Below are positions 9,808-20,604 of a stretch of DNA of 24,391 nucleotides, piece after piece. How positions within the stretch are numbered: the first letter of the stretch is position 1; each line of letters opens with the position of its first letter. The stretch comes from Pelargonium nanum (taxonomy: Eukaryota > Streptophyta > Magnoliopsida > Geraniales > Geraniaceae), in NCBI GenBank assembly GCA_036897485.1, contig JAYMTF010001303.1:1-24391 (forward strand). Reading direction: 5' to 3'. The position numbers and the translations under genes were made by a program. A model generated the notes under the pieces. The model was not told where the DNA came from. It made no database searches and saw only the letters and a program-made list of their open reading frames with translations.

Positions 9808-11858
9808 ATGGAGAGAAACCACCAGATTCATAGACAAGTTGCTCTATTGAGACAATCCCTCTTTGATCAGGTAAATTTCTACACTTTTAAATTGTCAACA
9901 TTCATGAATAACAATTTTTTTGTACAACAAATAACATTTGTTTTCTCGTGTAATAAATTATGTACCTATGACTGAAGTTTTAGTTAGATGCATCATTGAT
10001 GCCTCCTTAAAATCGAAGAACATATGAATTATATAATATCACGTCATTTACATCTGAAAACAATGCATTTCTTTTGTACTTGTGCGTAAACGTGGGACAA
10101 CGAAGATAATAATAGTTGGGTTTCTTTAGGGTAAAAATAGACATTATGAGATTGGTAATTACACTATTTGTATATATGTCAAAGGTTCGAAGCAAAAATT
10201 TAAGGTGTTGAAATATGAATGTAAGTGCACAACCAATAGTGACGCAGTGAGTAAATTTAGTCAAGAGAAACTAAAGCGAACAAAATATATATATATATAT
10301 TAGATTTAAGTTAACATGTAAATAAATATAGATGACATAATATTGTTGACTTATCCAAGTAGATAGTATCAAGAGAGTTAAAGGGTTTTGTAACTGATCC
10401 CAACATTGTTTGAAAAACAATTTGATTGTTCTTGTGATATACTTGTGAAGCTCATAAATTTTAACAAATCTTAAGTGTACGAATAAATACACAAGTGGAG
10501 ATCCAATATTTCTTGATGAGCTGAACTTAGTGACCCCGCAAACACTTAGTGTTTGTGCATCTATTCGTGCACATTAATGCATGTTTCCTTCTTATATTGT
10601 CTCCAAATACTATAACTTAATTGGTATTTCATGGAAACTACTTACGCTGCTGCAGGAGTTTCTTGATGAACAATTCATTCAACTAGAAGAGTTGCAAGAT
10701 GATGCAAACCCTAATTTTGTGGAGGAGGTTGTCACATTGTACTATAGGGACTCGGCTAGGCTAATTCTTAGCCTAGAACAAGCATTGTAAGCATTTTTCT
10801 TTTAATAGTCACGTGTATTGAATCGTTCGTTTTTATTATAATTTTTTTTATGTTGGTATATTATAAATGTTTTCTTTAATATAATTGCAGGGCAAAAGGC
10901 TCTCTTGATTTCAATAAGTTGGATAACTATATGCATCAATTCAAAGGAAGTAGTTCAAGGTATACAAATATTTTCAAGAATTGAAAAGTAAAGGTTTAAA
11001 TAAACATATATAGAACAAAGTATATTCTTTGTATACTATGTTGGCCTTTAACACAACACAAATTAATTAATTAATTATTTGTATTTAACCTTTGTTGGAT
11101 TTTTTTATTCAGCATTGGAGCCAAAAAGGTTAAAGCTGAGGCCACACAATTCATGGAGTATTGTAGAACAGGAAGTGGAGAAGGGTAAAATTCATATTTT
11201 CCCCTCTCAATCAATGTTTTAAAAACTCTATCAAAATATTGATTTAATCTTATGTTCGATTTATTTGATCATATCAATTTGTTAATCAAAACGGTGTGAT
11301 TTTAATAGATCACTGCAGATCATGATTACTGGTTTTGAGAACTGATATGATCAACTTGTCAAATTTAAGCAATGTAATATTAACTTATTCAACCAATTGT
11401 CAAATCATAGGGATATAATTTTAATCGTCTTCAATATTTTTAAACAAATAATGAATTAGTTCTCCGATCAAAAGGGCGGGTCCAATTCGGTTATGAAAAT
11501 ATGAATAACATTAATTAATTTTTATTGTTATGTAGTTTTGCTAATACAAAAAATAATAAATTATTGTAATGCCATTGAAAATATATATGTTCATAAAACC
11601 AATTAAATTGTGGATTTTTGCATGGATTCAAACAGATGCATGAGGACTTTCCAACAACTCAAGAGGGAATATGCTACACTCAAAAAGAAGCTTGAAGCTT
11701 ATTTTAGGGTAATTTACTAATTTTCTTTATTTATTTTTCATAAAATTATTGTCACTAATGTTAATAATGAGAAGTGTATTGATTTTATATTTTTGGGTAT
11801 TTGTCTAATTGTATAGTTGGCAAGACAAGCTGGGCCCATGGAAACCACGTGTCGCTGA
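9808..11858 (+). CDS. AHP4: Histidine-containing phosphotransfer protein, AHP4-like
   Basis: Six exons (9808-9870, 10656-10786, 10891-10959, 11113-11184, 11636-11708, 11817-11858), all GT-AG and phase-compatible, give 149 residues with no disruption. AHPs shuttle phosphate from cytokinin receptor kinases to nuclear response regulators. The HPt signature YMHQFKGSSSSIGA is intact, with the phospho-accepting His at about residue 80. Family blocks FLDEQFIQLEELQDDANPNFVEE, here residues 23 on, and the C-terminal FQQLKREYATLKKKLEAYFR helix are clear. YMHQFKGSS and the QAGP tail region resemble AHP4 rather than AHP1-3/5, which usually have HQLKGSS. The start follows a TATA box at a normal distance. 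Since the His is present it is a true HPt, not a pseudo-HPt like AHP6. Subtype assignment is from remembered family sequence. Confidence 0.93.
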
Positions 11859-11929
11859 CGATAATGTGACACATGTCAAAATATAATATGGTGAATTTGT
11901 AGCTTGTAAATTCACAAATGTAATGCATC

Positions 11930-12187
11930 AATGAAAATGCAAGTTTTGCTTGCTCTTTATATGTTAACTACTTGTGCAATTAACTTAAACTTATGATTAC
12001 AATTCTCAAAATCCAATTTGGTAATTGGGCTTGGCATTGGCCCAGTTTGTAGCCCAAAGCAATATTGAGATCATGTATTTGGGCTTTTCATATGAAAAAA
12101 AGGTAAATTGGGCATTTTATGAATTACTTACAACCATAATAAAAAAAATCTATCATAACTTATCTAACTTTTGTTTTATAAATGTTG
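11930..12187. other. AHP 3' flank and intergenic DNA
   Basis: The segment probably includes the AHP 3' UTR; aatgaaaatgcaag near 11931 could serve as a polyadenylation signal. TGGGC/GCCCA motifs occur at about 12026-12055 without a gene close behind. No coding exon is seen. Confidence 0.4.
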
Positions 12188-12240
12188 TACTCCCCGCCTT
12201 AAAATAAGTGTCTATTTTTTATTTCTATATTAAAAAGGTT

Positions 12241-12295
12241 AGTTATGTATGAAATGCTAATAACCCATAGTTATGTATGAAATGCTAATAACCCA
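12241..12295. repeat. 28-bp tandem duplication next to SINE insertion
   Basis: A 27-base word starting agttatgtatgaaatgc occurs at 12241-12267 and again at 12269-12295, with one base between. The second copy runs into the 5' end of the SINE and contains its upstream target-site copy. Confidence 0.9.
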
Positions 12296-12512
12296 CTGGG
12301 TGTGGCGCAGTTGGTGCGCTGAGGCTGCGTGAGTGGGAAGATCTTTTGAGTTCGATTCTCACTCAACACGCTTGTGAGGGAGAGGTGAGAAATCTTTAAC
12401 CCTGTGACCAAGCCTCGAACGTGAATTAGTCTGGATATGGTCAAATGGCTTAAAGGTGCCTATCGCGAAAGTGCGAGCCTGCTCAGGAATCCCATGGTTT
12501 GAACCGAAAAAA
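12292..12512 (+). mobile_element. tRNA-derived SINE with target-site duplication
   Basis: An A-box-like TGGCGCAGTTGG (12303-12314) and a B-box-like GAGTTCGATTC (12348-12358) sit at tRNA-like spacing near the 5' end. The body extends about 150 bases further and ends in an A-tract. The word aaatgctaataa occurs just before (12280-12291) and just after the tail (12513-12524), a 12-base target-site duplication. These are the marks of LINE-mobilised, polymerase III-transcribed plant SINEs. The family name is not determinable here. Confidence 0.85.
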
Positions 12513-12896
12513 AAATGCTAATAATATCCATATAACATACTCAGGCTCAAAATGATTGTCACTATTTCCAACAAACAGAAAGTTAATAATGTTGTATTAT
12601 TATTTTTTGAATTCTCATAAGGATGTGCTTTAACAAACTCAGTGGATACTAACCAACTTATTACAATGATGTAATTAGTACTTTATGCTATAAATAACTT
12701 CTTAAAAATAAAAGAGGACGCTCGTTCTGAGATAAAAATGCAAGACAAACATGACATTCATTCTGAGACAGAGAGGGCATTAGTTACTATCACTTGAGTT
12801 TGTTACCACAGATATTTTCGAATATACAATAGAAAATGTACAATACTAACAATATTCACCTCTCATTTTAATTTGTGATTAAAATGGGCTGGGTTA

Positions 12897-12960
12897 ATAT
12901 TTTGGGCCGGCCTGAAAACATGTGAAAAACCATATATGGGCTCGGCCCAAAGCCCATAAA
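12897..12960 (+). promoter_or_regulatory. GGCCCA/TGGGC cluster upstream of the TauD-like gene
   Basis: Motifs ttgggccgg, atgggctcggccca and aaagccca occur within 64 bases, about 200-260 bases upstream of the start codon at 13159. Such site II motifs are TCP-binding elements common in promoters of broadly expressed plant genes. No clear TATA box is seen. Confidence 0.5.
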
Positions 12961-13158
12961 AAACCCACCAATTTTTTTAAACGAACCTGGACACAAAAGC
13001 CGTCTCGGTGTATGGAAACACACAACCGGACAAATCCAACTCCGCATCACGACAGGCGGCGCGTCGAGTCCACGCGCAAATCCCCACAATACAAACCCGC
13101 GACGCGATCTTGATCACACACAAACAGTGACGAAAAGCTTTTTCTAGAGAGTGAAACA

Positions 13159-15636
13159 ATGGCGGAAGTGTTCGCGGAAATCGAAATTCCGCAGCAAAAG
13201 CTGTACAGTTCGATTCCTTTTCCCTCAGTTCTGTCTCCTCCGAGCTCCACAGCTCGCTTCACTTTAGCTTCGCTGACCCACACGATCAAGACCCAGAAGC
13301 CATATCTCGAGTCGTTGCTCCACAGCAGTGGAGCTCTTCTCTTCCGAGGCTTCCCGGTGAATACCGCCTCCGATTTCAACGACGTCGTTGAGGCATTTGG
13401 CTTCGAGGAGCTGCCGTATGTCGGCGGCGCGGCTCCTCGGAGCAACGTCGTCGGTCGGGTTTTCACGTCCAATGAATCGCCGCCTGATCAGAAGATTCCG
13501 TTTCACCACGAAATGGCTCAGGTTTTGTGATTTGGATCATCGATTTGTTTTCTCTGTTTTGTTCTGTTTCAATTATGGGTTCAATATATGATGATAATTT
13601 ATTGATTTTTAGCTGATTTTTTGTGATTTGAGTTATGGGTTTTGCTTATTTTGTTAGTGGGTCAAATACAAATCTCTCCTTTTACTAGTTTTAAAGGATT
13701 TATTTGAAAATTAGAGGGTGTAGAACTGTAGATACAGTATGTGGTTTGGGGAATATGATGTTTTAGCACTTTTGTGTAGCATTTCTTTGACAAGTTCTGG
13801 TTGGTTGACTTGAAACTTAGATTGTGTTTGATCATTGATGCAATTTGTGGTTGACTTGAAATTAATCGATTCGATTACACTTTTTGTTTAGCATATCTTT
13901 AACCAGTTCTTGTTGATTGACTTGAAACTTACATGACTTTTTGTGTAACACTTCTTTATCTAGCTCTTGTTGATTGACTTGAAACTTACATGGTGTTCGA
14001 CTTGTGGTTTGGGAATATGATGTTCTTTCTAATCGTTTTATAACACTTTTTTTGTATAAAATTTCTGTAACTAGTTCTTGCTGATTGACTTGAAACTTAC
14101 ACGGTGTTGATGCAATTTGTGCTTTGGGAATATGGTGTTCGATTGTCCATAACACCTTTGTATAACATAGTAATGTTTTCTGGTTGATTGACTTGATACT
14201 TACATGGTGTGGATATAATTTGCTTTTGGGAATATGATGTTCTAATTGTTCGATAACACTTTTGCATAGCTTCTCTCTAACATGTTCTCTACTTGATTGA
14301 CTTGAAACTTACAGGGTGTTGATACTATTTGTGCTTTGGGAATATGATTTTCTATTTGTGGATTACACTTATGTATAGCATCTCTTTAGCCAGTTCTCGC
14401 GTTGATTGACTTGAAACTTACATGGTGTAGATACAATCTGTGCTTTGGGAATTAGGTGTTGTAATCATTTTTGTATAGCATTTCTTTTACTATTTCTGGT
14501 TATTTGACTCAAAAGTAGATGGTGTAGTTACAATTTGCGCTCTCAAGAATTTTGTGCTAAAAATTGACGTGCCGATATTGTCTCTTTTGAAGAAGCCTAT
14601 TTAGCTTGTTTTGAGTCAAGAGGACAAGTTCTACGTAATGATGAATAATTTTGTTCAATTCGTGGATAATTTTAATGAATACACGAAGTTAATTAAGTAT
14701 GGTTTTGTTCGGATAGAATGAACTTTACTGGGAACTCACTAGGCTTTTGACTACAGGTTCCTCAGTTCCCATCCAAATTGTTTTTCTTTTGTGAGGAAGA
14801 ACCGGGAAGTGGAGGAGAAACTCCTATCGTCCTAAGCCATGTAGTTTATGAGAGAATGAAAGCAAGATACCCGGAATTCGTGGAAAGGCTAGAGGAGCAT
14901 GGATTGATATATACTCGAATATTAGGCGAAGATGACGATCCTTCATCTCCAATTGGTCGTGGATGGAAGTCGACTTTCTTAACTAAAGACAAGAACGTAG
15001 CTGAGGAAAGGTTTGTGCTATGAATTTTTTCTATATATATATATATAAACAATGTCTGTTCAATATTCACTAAAATGATCGAAAACTAAACAAGCTCAGT
15101 TGAGGTGATCATGGTGAGGAAATTATCTTGGTAGCGTTTGGATGAACTGAGGACAATGATCAACATATGGCGTGTTTTCTATTATACTATAAAATGGTTT
15201 CTCGTTCCAGTTAAGCAACAATAACTTTTATTTCGGGCTCTTGTTGATTCATTTGTACAATGTGTTCTCAAACAGAGCTGCTCAGCTCGGCATGAAGCTG
15301 GAATGGACGGACGATGGAGTGAAGACAATAATGGGTCCAATCCCAGCCATCAAATACGACGCTACTCGACAGCGAAAGATTTGGTTTAACAGCATGGTGG
15401 CTGCATATACTGGCTGGAAAGATTCGCGAAACGATCCTGTGAAAGCAGTGACATTCGGGGATGGAAAACCATTGCCAGCTGATATAATCTACGACTGTCT
15501 CAACATCCTCGAAGAGGAATGTGTTGCGGTTCCATGGCAGAAAGGCGACGTTCTGCTGCTGGACAACTTGGCAGTCCTACATTCCCGGAGATCGTTCAAG
15601 CCTCCTCGCCGCGTGCTAGCTTCACTCTGCAAGTAA
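13159..15636 (+). CDS. TauD / clavaminate synthase-like Fe(II)/2OG oxygenase (At3g21360-like)
   Basis: Three exons (13159-13521, 14757-15010, 15276-15636) with GT-AG borders give 325 uninterrupted residues, close to about 330 in Arabidopsis At3g21360, whose fold is of the clavaminate synthase type. The family is expected to use Fe(II) and 2-oxoglutarate; the physiological substrate is unknown to me. Iron ligands are visible as HHE (His116-x-Glu118) and a distal His in AVLHSRR (about 308), with Arg in the following PPRR suited to hold 2-oxoglutarate. Other diagnostic blocks are LLFRGFPV, GGETPIVLSHVVYERMK, DDDPSSPIGRGWKSTF and FNSMVAAYTGW. The start has a good context (aaacaATGGCG). Intron 1 carries a minisatellite. 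No signal peptide is apparent, so a cytosolic location is inferred. Confidence 0.93.
13740..14530. repeat. Minisatellite in intron 1 of the TauD-like gene
   Basis: The core gattgacttgaaacttac recurs with small changes near 13800, 13917, 13972, 14085, 14185, 14295, 14405 and 14500, and a second block ctttgggaatatgatgttc alternates with it. The full unit is about 100-115 bases, with about seven copies plus shortened ones near the 5' side. It is open on the minus strand for 97 codons with repeated CKFQVNQQEL, which I take to be a by-product of the repeat and not a gene. Confidence 0.9.
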
Positions 15637-15939
15637 TGTTGTTGCATTTGCACAATCCTTCTTGCAGTTTAGACATAATGTTGATATTCTTGTAGGTTAT
15701 TGTAAACTGGTGATTGAGACATGTATATGTCAATGTGCAATGAAAATTTTCTGATTGTGTAAAAATATGATCTCGTATCGATCCCTCTTTTTGCTACGCT
15801 TCTCCAGAATCGAATCAATGATTGAGAGAGAAGAGTTGTATTTCATGAAGCGGTTTGATGATTCTATTGTATCGTTGCTTCCAATTATTTTTAGCTATTA
15901 CATGGTAAATTCACAACTCGCACAATTAGTAATCACGTA

Positions 15940-16160
15940 AAAACTTGAACCCGAACTGACCCTACACACCTTCAGGAGGGGTTTGACACTCGAATTGACA
16001 CCTTTAGTTGACACCCTCGATTTGCATTATCGAAGTGTCTGCGTAACACCAGCCCAATCAATTTCCGGGTCGGGTTAGGAAAGCATGCTTGAAATTGCGC
16101 ATTTTACATGTAAAACCCGAAACTCGACTTGCAGCCAAACTTAATCCCCAACCCGGATTT
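15940..16160. repeat. Dispersed repeat-like DNA with aacccgaac / gggtcgggt words
   Basis: Words such as gaacccgaactgaccc, ccgggtcgggttagg, aacccgaaactcgac and aacccgg occur in both orientations over about 220 bases. Similar words recur at 18345-18455 on the other side of the plus-strand F-box gene. They look like pieces of a dispersed plant repeat without visible termini. Confidence 0.4.
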
Positions 16161-16379
16161 AATGTTTGCTCCAAGTTGCAAAAGAATTTGATTGATTTTA
16201 GCTGTTGGATCCTAATTGAACTACCAAAAACACCAATGACGTGAAAGGTAAGATTAGGGTTTGTTTCCAATTCCTAAGGCTTTTCCTTAACTTACAATGT
16301 GGAAACAAAAGTACAATTCTAGGACTCTTCAAATTTTCCTGTAAATAGTGAGACCAACTCACAGAAACTCCAAACAACA

Positions 16380-18140
16380 ATGGACAAGATCTCCCAATTG
16401 CCCGAACCAATCCTCCATTACATACTCAATTTTCTCGAATCTAAAGAAGCTGCTCGAACCGCAATTCTCTCCAAGAATTGGAGAACAATCATCAACTCTC
16501 GTCCGGTTCTTAATTTCGTCCAATCCCGAGCCGAATCCATCTTTTTTGGACCCAATTTGACCGAGGGAGAAGAGAAGATTTTCGTGACCCGAATCGATGA
16601 TTCTATACAAAAATATCTCCAACACAAGCTTAGCATTCACAAATTCGCCCTCCAGGTCAAACCCTATGATCTTGACCGTTGGGACTCGCACATGAACCGG
16701 TGGATGCATCAATTGGTCAACGAGGCCAATGTCGAGGGCCTATGTATCAACATATTGAAGCCCGATTACATGTTGCCCCCTATTGTTTTTTATTCGAAAA
16801 CAATCACTTCCTTGAGGTTGGCCCATTGTGATCTCAGGAATTGTAGCACCGTGAAGCTTCCCAATCTACTCGAGCTAAGCCTACGACGCGCCCTCTTGAG
16901 CCAAGAGGTTATCAAGAAATTGATTTCGGGATGTCCCTCTTTGGAGATTCTCCAACTCTCGCGTTGCAATGGGCTATCAGAAATTTGTGTTTCAGGTCTC
17001 GTCAGGCTAAGAAAAGTCAACCTAGACTCGTGCATTAGTCTTTACAAAGTGAAAATCGTGGCTCCCGAGCTTCAGGTTTTCGAGTTTTGTGGTGAACGTC
17101 GTAGACCAGCGTTGTTGTGTGAGATTAATTTGTTTGCATGCGAGTCGACACTGAAAAAGTTAACCCTTACGAATGCCAATTCGAAAAAGGATACACCCAA
17201 GTGTCGTGTTTCGAACCTTTGTGCACTAGAGGAACTTGTACTATGTGAACCTTACATAAAGAGTATAGAATTTACGCATAGTAAACTTCAACGACTCATA
17301 ATTGAAGATTGTAACGCACTGGAAATGGTTAGAATTTACACTCCGAGTTTACAATATCTCGAGTATCGAAACAATAAACTCCCATTCTACTCGGTAAATT
17401 TTTCTCTTTTACCAAAAGTCGAGCTTCATTTCCAAACAATAAGGAAACTTTGCTACGAGTTCGAGAGATGTTGCGAGAGCTTGAAGGAATTTTTTATCCG
17501 GTTCAACCGATTCAAAGACATCAAGTTGATACTTCACTATTACCAGATAAATTCATCACTCCCGCGTTACTTTTTTTAATTTAAAAAATAAAGACATACT
17601 CGATACTATTTTTTAATTTTTAATTTTTTTGCAGAATGCGATTGTTTTTGAAGAATTGGGAGAAAATGTGATGACAATGCTACAAGATCTAAAGAATGAG
17701 GAGCCAGGCATTGAAGTTAAGTGCATGACGACTTATGAATCTATGGTAGATTGCCTGTTCAAAAATCGTCCTCGTTATAATATTGTATCTTTGGCATATA
17801 GTGATCATACCCGTGTCAATGAATTTTTACAGGTACGTAATGAACTTTTACCGATACAATTTAACCCTTATTATTATGCTATCTATGTTTGAGAAGCTAA
17901 TTCAATGATTAAGAAAGTTTTGTAATAAATTATAATTGTTCACTAATCTTATTATTCGTGTTTTGAATTCAACAGGCTCTAAATAAGAAGATATTGAAAG
18001 GAAATGAAGAACCGAATTGTTGCAAATACGAGCAGCTTAAATGTTGGCAACATTTTTTGTTCGATTTCGAGATTGAGAAGACAGAACCAGAGATCGGATG
18101 CAAGATTACAAAAATTAAATTGAAATGGATTGAAAAATAG
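16380..18140 (+). CDS. F-box/LRR protein (FBD-like class), exon 1 donor altered
   Basis: Exon 1 starts at 16380 with an F-box (MDKISQLPEPILHYILNFL, residues 1-45), followed by leucine-rich repeats from about 135 to 340. Such proteins are the substrate-binding subunits of SCF ubiquitin ligases. By alignment to the minus-strand twin, exon 1 should end at 17546, exon 2 is 17635-17832 (66 codons, VFEELGENVMTML) and exon 3 is 17976-18140 (54 codons, CCKYEQLKCWQHFL), about 509 residues. The expected donor reads CAG|ATAAAT instead of GAG|GTAAAT, so plain read-through stops at 17579 (399 residues). An upstream in-frame candidate donor TCG|GTAAAT at 17393/17394 would join exon 2 in phase and give about 458 residues. 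Either product would be altered, yet the reading frame is otherwise clean, so the change is recent or tolerated. Confidence 0.8.
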
Positions 18141-18344
18141 TGTGTATCCAACTATTGTAGACGGTATTGAATATTTAGTTAAACGTTTGAATTAGAATTT
18201 TTGTTCAGAAATGATGATCGAGATTTGATATCGTCTCCCATAAGTGAATGATTATTAATTTGTTCCCTTCCTACTACCTTGTGATTGAGAGCTAAACTAG
18301 TATTTTAATAGGATCTTTGTCGTTTGATTGGCCGAACCAAGACC

Positions 18345-18455
18345 TGGCGATTTAAACCCGAATATGCGGGCACTCAAAACTCGACCTGAATATTTAAGAG
18401 TAGGTCACATATAATGGACCCAACCAGTTTCTGGGTCGAATTTGGGTTGGATACC
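18345..18455. repeat. Second dispersed repeat-like patch downstream of plus F-box gene
   Basis: Words aacccgaatatgcggg, aactcgacctgaat, gacccaacc and tgggtcgaatttggg match the style of the patch at 15940-16160. Together the two patches bracket the plus-strand F-box gene. Confidence 0.35.
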
Positions 18456-18764
18456 ATGACGATCTCCTCCTTACACATCGGGCCCTAAATTGGGAAAGTA
18501 ATGACAGTTCGGAACATGAAAATAAAATATCAAATATACAACACCAACCAATTTCATCTTCATTTTTCTCAAAATAAAAAATACGACACTTATTTAATTT
18601 AGAACGGATGGTAATAAAACTCAAAATATGGACAACAATAGTTAACTATTGCAAAACTTTCATAGGAAATAAAACATGTTATAATCATTTAGAATTTGCA
18701 ATTAGTGACAAACATGTTATAGTCAAAAAATTTTAGAACACATAATTAACAAAATGCTTATAAT

Positions 18765-18850
18765 TTTGATAAGACAGGCAGGTCACGAGTTCGAAACTGA
18801 ACTAACTTTGATACCATGTTAACATGTTAAAATAGGGATATATTTTGAAA
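18765..18850 (-). mobile_element. Possible LTR-retroelement fossil fragment
   Basis: On the minus strand an ...AACA end is followed by TGGTATCAAAGTTAG, which resembles the junction between a plant LTR and a Met-tRNA primer binding site. No coding parts and no second LTR are seen, so at most a broken remnant is present. The family cannot be given and the age cannot be judged. Confidence 0.2.
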
Positions 18851-19075
18851 TGATATATTTGTGTACTATGCTTAGGAAACAAACCAAACAAAATCAATTA
18901 CATATATAATGATACAATCCCTAAACATATGCTAACATATCAAACCTAGTTTTTTTTTTTTTTCCTTCAAAAGTTGGGCTATCCATATTATCATTTTGTG
19001 GACTATAACCATATTTTAAATCATGAAACAATTACCCAAAAAACTATAATCATGTAACAAAAGGCTAATCCAAAT

Positions 19076-20599
19076 TTAATTACGTACCTGTAATAATTCA
19101 TTGATATGGCTACGATCATTAGATACTAAGGAGATCGTTTGCCAATAACGATGTCGTTTGAACAAATAATCTAACAAACTTTCATAGCTTCCGATGCACG
19201 CAACAGCAATGTCAGGCTCTATGAACTCGATTAGATCATGTAGCATTGTCATGAAATTTTCACCCAATTCTTCATAAACAAACACATTCTGCAAAAAAAT
19301 AAAAATTAAAAAATTAAAAAAGTTGAATTAAATTAAAATAAAAATCAAACTATATAATTACTACAAATGAGGGATTGATAAATTTACCTCGCCATAGCTA
19401 AGGATCAATTTTATGTCTTTGAATTGGTTGAACTTGGGAGAAAATTCATTGAAACTGTCACACCAAATCTCGAATTCAGATCGAAGCCCCATTGTACGGG
19501 GGGAAAACTTGATTTTCGATAACCGAGAAGAATTCACCGGGTAGAAAGGAAGTTTGTTGTAGCGATAGTTGAGATATTGTAAATTTGGAGCATCAATTTC
19601 AACCATCGATAACTTATAGCAATATTGAATTTTGAGTCGTTTAAGCTTTGGAGCGTCAACTTTAACTACCGATAACTTATTGCAACTTTGAACTGTAAGC
19701 CGTTGAAGGTTACGAAGAATCGGAATCTCTATACTATTTAGGTTATGGACCCAATATATAGCCAGCTCCTCTAGTCCCCAAAACCGGGGAAAATGATTCA
19801 TGAGAGCAACCTCGTTCACATTAGCATCGTGCAATCTAAACATTTTCAGTGTCGATTCACAAGCTGATAAATTAATCTCAAAAAAGGGCACTGACCAAAT
19901 TTTGCCCCAAAATTCAAAATTTTGAAGCTGGGATGCAACAATTTTCACTTTGGCAAGATCAAAGCGCGAACGCAGCTCAACTGTTTTCAGTCTATGGAGA
20001 CGTGATATACAAATTTCTGATAACTCATTGCTTATTGCGAGTTTAAAAATCTCAATAGAGGGAGAACCAGAAATCAAATTATCGATCACCTCTTGGCTCA
20101 AAGAGTCCATCAATCGTAGGTCAAGTTCACGAAGATTGGGAAGTTTCACATTGTCACAAATTAGAGGTTCGCAACCGGAGAGTACCAATCTAGTGATTGT
20201 TTTTGAACAAAAAACAATTGGTGGTAACATGTAATAGGTATAAGACATGTCAAGGCAAAGCTCTTTGACATTGGCTTCATTGACCAATTGATGCATCCAC
20301 CGGTCCCACGCGTTAGGATGGTACGTTTTGACCTTCAGCCCGAATTTGTGAATGCTGAGCTTCTGGCGGAGCAAGTTTTGTATAGAATCATCTATGCGAT
20401 TCAGGAAATTTTCCACTCGATCGAGTTGGGTTGATTTGGTTCCACATAGGCGGAATTCATCGAAATCAAGAACCGGATGAGAGTTCACTACACATATCCA
20501 TGTCTTGGATAGAATTGCAGCTCGAGCAGCTTCTTCAGTGTCAAGAAAATTGAGTATGTGATGGAGGATGGCTTCGGGCAATTGGGAGATCTTGTCCAT
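19076..20599 (-). CDS. F-box/LRR protein, inverted duplicate lacking the last exon
   Basis: Exon 1 runs from the ATG at 20599 down to 19388 (404 codons) and ends in a normal GAG|GTAAAT donor. Exon 2 is 19288-19088 (67 codons, VFVYEELGENFMTML) and also ends in a donor-like CAG|GTACGT. Residues 1-45 are an F-box (MDKISQLPEAILHHILNFL), followed by LRRs. It is a clear duplicate of the plus-strand gene at 16380, arranged tail to tail. No equivalent of that gene's third exon (CCKYEQLKCW) is visible in the 900 bases between the genes. Reading on from exon 2 adds only three codons before a stop at 19076-19078, giving about 474 residues. Compared with the twin it has one additional 21-residue LRR. The frame extends upstream of 20599 without any ATG, so this start is the only choice. 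Confidence 0.8.
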
Positions 20600-20604
20600 T
20601 GTTG

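Larger units (their letters stand above)
12190..12780. mobile_element. Stowaway-like element, interrupted by a SINE
   Basis: The left end (TA then CTCCCCGCCTTAAAATAAG at 12190) and the inverted right end (TGCCCTCTCTGTCTCAGAATG from 12780) resemble degenerate Stowaway termini, with TA at 12188-12189 and 12781-12782. Inside the left end, gttagttatgtatgaa matches gttagttatgcatgaa of the MITE at 3838, so the two are related. A further end-like word (TACTCAGGCTCAAAATG, about 12539) hints at two overlapping copies. The SINE at 12292-12512 splits the element. Confidence 0.55.

Noticed and set aside
9600-9833. 77-codon frame overlapping the AHP start
   Set aside because: It covers the TATA box and 5' UTR of the AHP gene in another frame.
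12025-12207. 60-codon plus-strand frame (MGLALAQFVAQ)
   Set aside because: The composition decays into AT-rich DNA, there is no family resemblance, and it runs into the left end of the Stowaway-like element.
12301-12370. A functional tRNA gene
   Set aside because: The A and B boxes are present, but the acceptor stem does not pair and the sequence continues into a SINE body with an A-tail and target-site duplications.
13862-14155. 97-codon minus-strand frame with repeated CKFQVNQQEL
   Set aside because: It lies entirely in the intron 1 minisatellite and arises because the repeat unit happens to be open in that frame.
18480-18600. Possible remnant of the missing third exon of the minus F-box gene (YFEKNEDEIGW against FEIEKTEPEIGC)
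   Set aside because: The resemblance covers about ten residues in an AT-rich frame, and neither the CCKYEQLKCW block nor a suitable acceptor is present.
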